Below, piece after piece: positions 11,808 through 13,827 of a DNA stretch of 13,827 nt. Position 1 is the stretch's first letter; every line of letters starts with the position of its first letter. The position numbers and the translations under genes were made by a program. The notes below the pieces were generated by a model, which searched no databases, had not been told where the DNA came from, and worked only from the letters and a program-made list of their open reading frames with translations. Source of the stretch: an uncultured Oscillospiraceae bacterium (GTDB lineage Bacteria > Bacillota > Clostridia > Oscillospirales > Acutalibacteraceae); contig CABUNG010000048.1 of the NCBI GenBank assembly GCA_902492895.1, positions 1-13,827 of the forward strand, written 5' to 3'.

Positions 11808-12269
11808 TCATGTATTGGGGGCGGGAATATCGGTACAGAAACGATCGGCCAGGTTCTCCATGGCCTCAGCCAGGGCGTCCCGGGTCCGGCGGTAATCGGC
11901 GGGCGTGCCGCCGAAAGGGTCGGGGATGCCACGGCCGGGAACGATCACCCGGACGGGCGGGACCCCGAAACGGCCGGTCAGCACAGCGGCGTGACCGCCC
12001 GTCATAGCGACAATCCACGCCGCATCAGCCGCCAGCGTTTCCGTCAGCGGACGGGAGCGGTGGCCAGACAGATCCAGGCCGATTTCCCGCATGACGGCAA
12101 CGGCGTGTTCGGAAGCCGGGGACGCAAATCCCGCGGCCAAGCCAGCACTCTCTACCAGTATATCCTCCCGACCCCGTTTGTCAAGAGCCTGGCGGAGCAG
12201 CGCAGCGGCCATGGGACTGCGGCAGGTGTTGCCGGTACAGACGCAGACGACGAGAGGGTTTGATGCCAT
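11808..12269 (-). CDS. ywlE: Low-molecular-weight phosphatase, YwlE-type protein arginine phosphatase
   Basis: A 153-residue protein of the low-molecular-weight tyrosine phosphatase fold. The active-site loop is CTGNTCRS (11-18), giving the CX5R signature with nucleophile Cys11 and Arg17; the general acid is Asp117 in DPFGG. Thr15 in the loop is the residue that marks Bacillus YwlE arginine phosphatases; tyrosine phosphatases have Ile there (GNICRS). The DPFGGT block and length also fit YwlE. It would remove phosphoryl groups from arginine residues marked by an McsB-type kinase, but no mcsB is in view. ATG 12269 follows GGAGG by 7 nt. It lies 23 nt after rrf2 and 13 nt before rimI. Confidence 0.9.
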   Translation of the reverse strand: MASNPLVVCVCTGNTCRSPMAAALLRQALDKRGREDILVESAGLAAGFASPASEHAVAVMREIGLDLSGHRSRPLTETLAADAAWIVAMTGGHAAVLTGRFGVPPVRVIVPGRGIPDPFGGTPADYRRTRDALAEAMENLADRFCTDIPAPNT

Positions 12270-12292
12270 AGCGATGCCTCCGATGATAAACG

Positions 12293-12727
12293 TCAAATAC
12301 TGTAATCGGGCGGATTTTTGCGCCGGAATTCCTCGGCGAGGTCGGCGAGGGTGGTGTGATCCACCACGCTTTCGACCGCTTCTTTCAGGCGAAGCCAGAC
12401 GCCGATGGTCGCGCAGCGCGCTGTCCGGGGACAGCTGCCTGTTTCGTCGACGCAGTCGACCGGGCACAGCGAACCCTCGAGTACCCGCAGGACCGCGCCG
12501 ACCGTGATGTCCTCGGGGGCCTTCGCGAGCATATAGCCGCCTTGGGCACCCCGGACGCTCCGCACGAGACCCGACCGGTTGAGCTGCATCATGATCTGCT
12601 CGAGATATTTTTCCGATATATCCTGCCGGGCAGCGATTTCCTTGAGAGGAACCAGGCCCTGCTCGTGATAAACGGCGAGATCGGTCATCAGCCGCAGACC
12701 GTACCGTCCTTTGGTGGATACTTTCAT
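12293..12727 (-). CDS. Rrf2/IscR-type winged-helix regulator with four cysteines
   Basis: A 144-residue Rrf2-family transcription factor. The N-terminal winged helix starts with the family signature MKVSTKGRYGLRLM; helix-turn-helix and wing follow (PLKEIAARQDISEKYLEQIM and RGAQGGYML, about 27-66). Cys88, Cys92, Cys99 and Cys105 fall in the region where IscR binds its 2Fe-2S cluster through three cysteines and a histidine, so an iron-sulfur or redox sensor is likely; CymR-type cysteine regulators lack these. ATG 12727 follows AGGA by about 8 nt. It heads the rrf2-ywlE-rimI operon. No iscS or iscU gene follows, which is unusual for IscR, so its targets are open. Confidence 0.93.
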   Translation of the reverse strand: MKVSTKGRYGLRLMTDLAVYHEQGLVPLKEIAARQDISEKYLEQIMMQLNRSGLVRSVRGAQGGYMLAKAPEDITVGAVLRVLEGSLCPVDCVDETGSCPRTARCATIGVWLRLKEAVESVVDHTTLADLAEEFRRKNPPDYSI

Positions 12728-12745
12728 GGGTAATCCTGCCTTTAC

Positions 12746-12773
12746 ATTATATACTATAATTATAAGGGAACAA
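12746..12773 (-). promoter_or_regulatory. Proximal promoter of rrf2, in an AT-rich dyad region
   Basis: On the minus strand, TTGTTC (12773-12768), a 16-nt spacer and a perfect TATAAT (12751-12746), 18 nt before the rrf2 ATG. The spacer and -10 form a run of TATA-like repeats with partial dyad symmetry in an otherwise GC-rich sequence. Such a site could bind the Rrf2 protein itself for autoregulation; no IscR consensus is clearly matched. The leader would be only about 12 nt. Confidence 0.5.
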
Positions 12774-12843
12774 GAGGGCCGGGGCCGCTGTTCCGATTGG
12801 CTCGTGCGGCATATACGCGCCGATCCTTGCGAAAGATGAGTAT

Positions 12844-12872
12844 AGTATACAGCAAAATTCCCGCCGGCTCAA
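12844..12872 (-). promoter_or_regulatory. Distal promoter of rrf2
   Basis: On the minus strand, TTGAGC (12872-12867), a 17-nt spacer and TATACT (12849-12844). The -35 matches at 4/6 and the -10 at 5/6, at ideal spacing. Transcription would start near 12837 with a leader of about 110 nt, running over the proximal site. Confidence 0.5.
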
Positions 12873-12923
12873 TAACAAATTCATAGAAATTAACTAGGAA
12901 TGCAGTGAACCAGGGAAAACCTC

Positions 12924-12952
12924 TTGCCCAGCTGCGGCAGACGTGCGATAAT
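12924..12952 (+). promoter_or_regulatory. Candidate promoter of the GH13 gene
   Basis: TTGCCC (12924-12929), a 17-nt spacer and GATAAT (12947-12952): 4/6 and 5/6 matches. The leader to ATG 13003 would be about 45 nt. No CcpA-type site was recognised. Confidence 0.5.
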
Positions 12953-13002
12953 AAAAAGGATTTGGGACCGATCCGAACCAGAGGAAAGGCATGTGACGAG
13001 AC

Positions 13003-13827
13003 ATGATGGCGCCATCTTCCGAAACGATCCGTGAGATGTTTGATTCTCGGAATATCGAATATCGTTCCCCGTTCGGTGCCGTTCCGGAAGGAACGGCCGT
13101 TCTGTTCCGCATTCTCCTCCCCCGTTGGGTAGGGTGCCGCGCCGCCTTTTTGATCCGTCACCCGGACGGTGAAGCCGAGCAGCTCGACGGCATGTTCTGG
13201 GCCGGACAGAAGGACGACAGCTACGAATGGTGGGACTGTCACTATACGCCGACGGCGGCGGGACTGACCTGGTACGGTTTTCTGCTTGAAACCGGACAGG
13301 GACGCCGCTATTTGGTCCGCCAGCCAAACGGAACAGCCGCTCTGTCGGCCAAGCGGGGCGATCTGTGGCAGCTCACCTGTTACGAGGCGGGGTTTCAGAC
13401 GCCCGACTGGCTCGCAGGCGGGGTGATGTATCAGATTTTCCCCGACCGCTTCGCCAAAGCCGACGACCGGTTCAGCCCGCCGATCGAGGAGGAACCGCCC
13501 GAGCTGCCGGCCGGCCGCGTGCTGCGGGACGACTGGGGAGGAGAACCCGGCTGGCGCCCCGATGCAGATGGAGAGATTCGCAACAACGACTATTTCGGCG
13601 GCAATCTGCGGGGGATCGAGCAGCGGCTCGACCGCCTGAAGGAACTGGGCGTGACGTGCATATATCTCAACCCCGTCTTTGAAGCGCATTCGAATCACCG
13701 TTACGACACGGCCGATTACCGCAAAATCGATCCGCTGCTCGGGACCGAGGCGGATTTCCGCCATCTCTGCGACACGGCCGCGCGGCTGGGGATCCGGATT
13801 TTGCTCGACGGGGTGTTCAGCCATACG
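13003..13827 (+). CDS. Glycoside hydrolase family 13, neopullulanase/cyclomaltodextrinase-like (3' end beyond window)
   Basis: The first 275 residues of an alpha-glucan-degrading enzyme. Residues 1-125 are a beta-rich N-terminal domain like CBM34, with many aromatics (WAGQKDDSYEWWDCHYTP near 66-83). The GH13 barrel starts at GGVMYQIFPDRF (139-150). Family blocks follow: NDYFGGNLRGIEQRLDRLKE (195-214), YLNPVFEAHSNHRYDTADY (221-239), and conserved region I as DGVFSH (269-274). The catalytic Asp and Glu lie beyond the window. This pattern fits neopullulanase, maltogenic amylase and cyclomaltodextrinase (GH13_20-like). No signal peptide is seen, so it is probably cytoplasmic, acting on imported maltodextrins. 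Two ATGs are adjacent (13003 and 13006); GAGGAAAGG lies 12 nt upstream, a little far, and a start-stop ATGTGA sits between. It is divergent from rrf2. Confidence 0.93.
   Translation, partial: MMAPSSETIREMFDSRNIEYRSPFGAVPEGTAVLFRILLPRWVGCRAAFLIRHPDGEAEQLDGMFWAGQKDDSYEWWDCHYTPTAAGLTWYGFLLETGQGRRYLVRQPNGTAALSAKRGDLWQLTCYEAGFQTPDWLAGGVMYQIFPDRFAKADDRFSPPIEEEPPELPAGRVLRDDWGGEPGWRPDADGEIRNNDYFGGNLRGIEQRLDRLKELGVTCIYLNPVFEAHSNHRYDTADYRKIDPLLGTEADFRHLCDTAARLGIRILLDGVFSHT

Noticed and set aside
12760..13824. 354-codon minus-strand frame opposite the GH13 gene
   Set aside because: The plus strand encodes clear GH13 motifs. The minus frame would also cover the intergenic promoters and shows no domain.

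Overview
The window looks like a chromosomal stretch of a GC-rich Firmicute, most likely a member of the class Clostridia. GC is about 60% by eye. Ribosome binding sites are strong Shine-Dalgarno (SD) sequences, and intrinsic terminators and sigma-70-type TTGACA/TATAAT promoters are easy to see. The gene set fits: type Ib DAHP synthase, GTP-dependent PEP carboxykinase, a YwlE-type arginine phosphatase and an Rrf2 regulator. I see no mobile element, CRISPR array, rRNA or tRNA. All assignments are by reading; no database search was run.

Layout. 1-3423, minus strand: aromatic amino acid synthesis. aroE-aroK form one unit and aroF-tyrA (tyrA cut by the window edge) a second. The 429-bp gap between aroK and aroF holds the most interesting element: a consensus promoter, a 32-codon Phe/Tyr-rich leader peptide with an ideal SD, three RNA segments with mutually exclusive pairings, and an intrinsic terminator just before aroF. 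This is a complete ribosome-mediated attenuator. 3481-4724, plus strand: acpP with promoter and terminator, then a YgjP-type metallopeptidase with an unclear start and a perfect terminator. 4897-6806, minus: pckG with promoter and terminator. 6991-7884, plus: a PHP-domain phosphoesterase.

7853-9926, minus: tsaD, overlapped by 4 nt by an upstream aminoglycoside-nucleotidyltransferase-like gene. 9962-10268: a dyad and a small XRE regulator on the plus strand. 10272-11168, minus: a second, unrelated PHP-domain gene. 11194-12872, minus: an rrf2-ywlE-rimI operon with two candidate promoters. 12924-13827, plus: the 5' part of a neopullulanase-like GH13 enzyme, cut by the window edge.

How it fits together. 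aroF opens the shikimate pathway, aroE and aroK are middle steps, and tyrA is the tyrosine branch. A leader that reads Phe and Tyr codons in front of aroF-tyrA would match entry into the pathway to Phe-tRNA and Tyr-tRNA charging. The other loci are largely housekeeping (fatty acid carrier, gluconeogenesis, t6A tRNA modification, S18 acetylation) with several uncharacterised enzymes among them.
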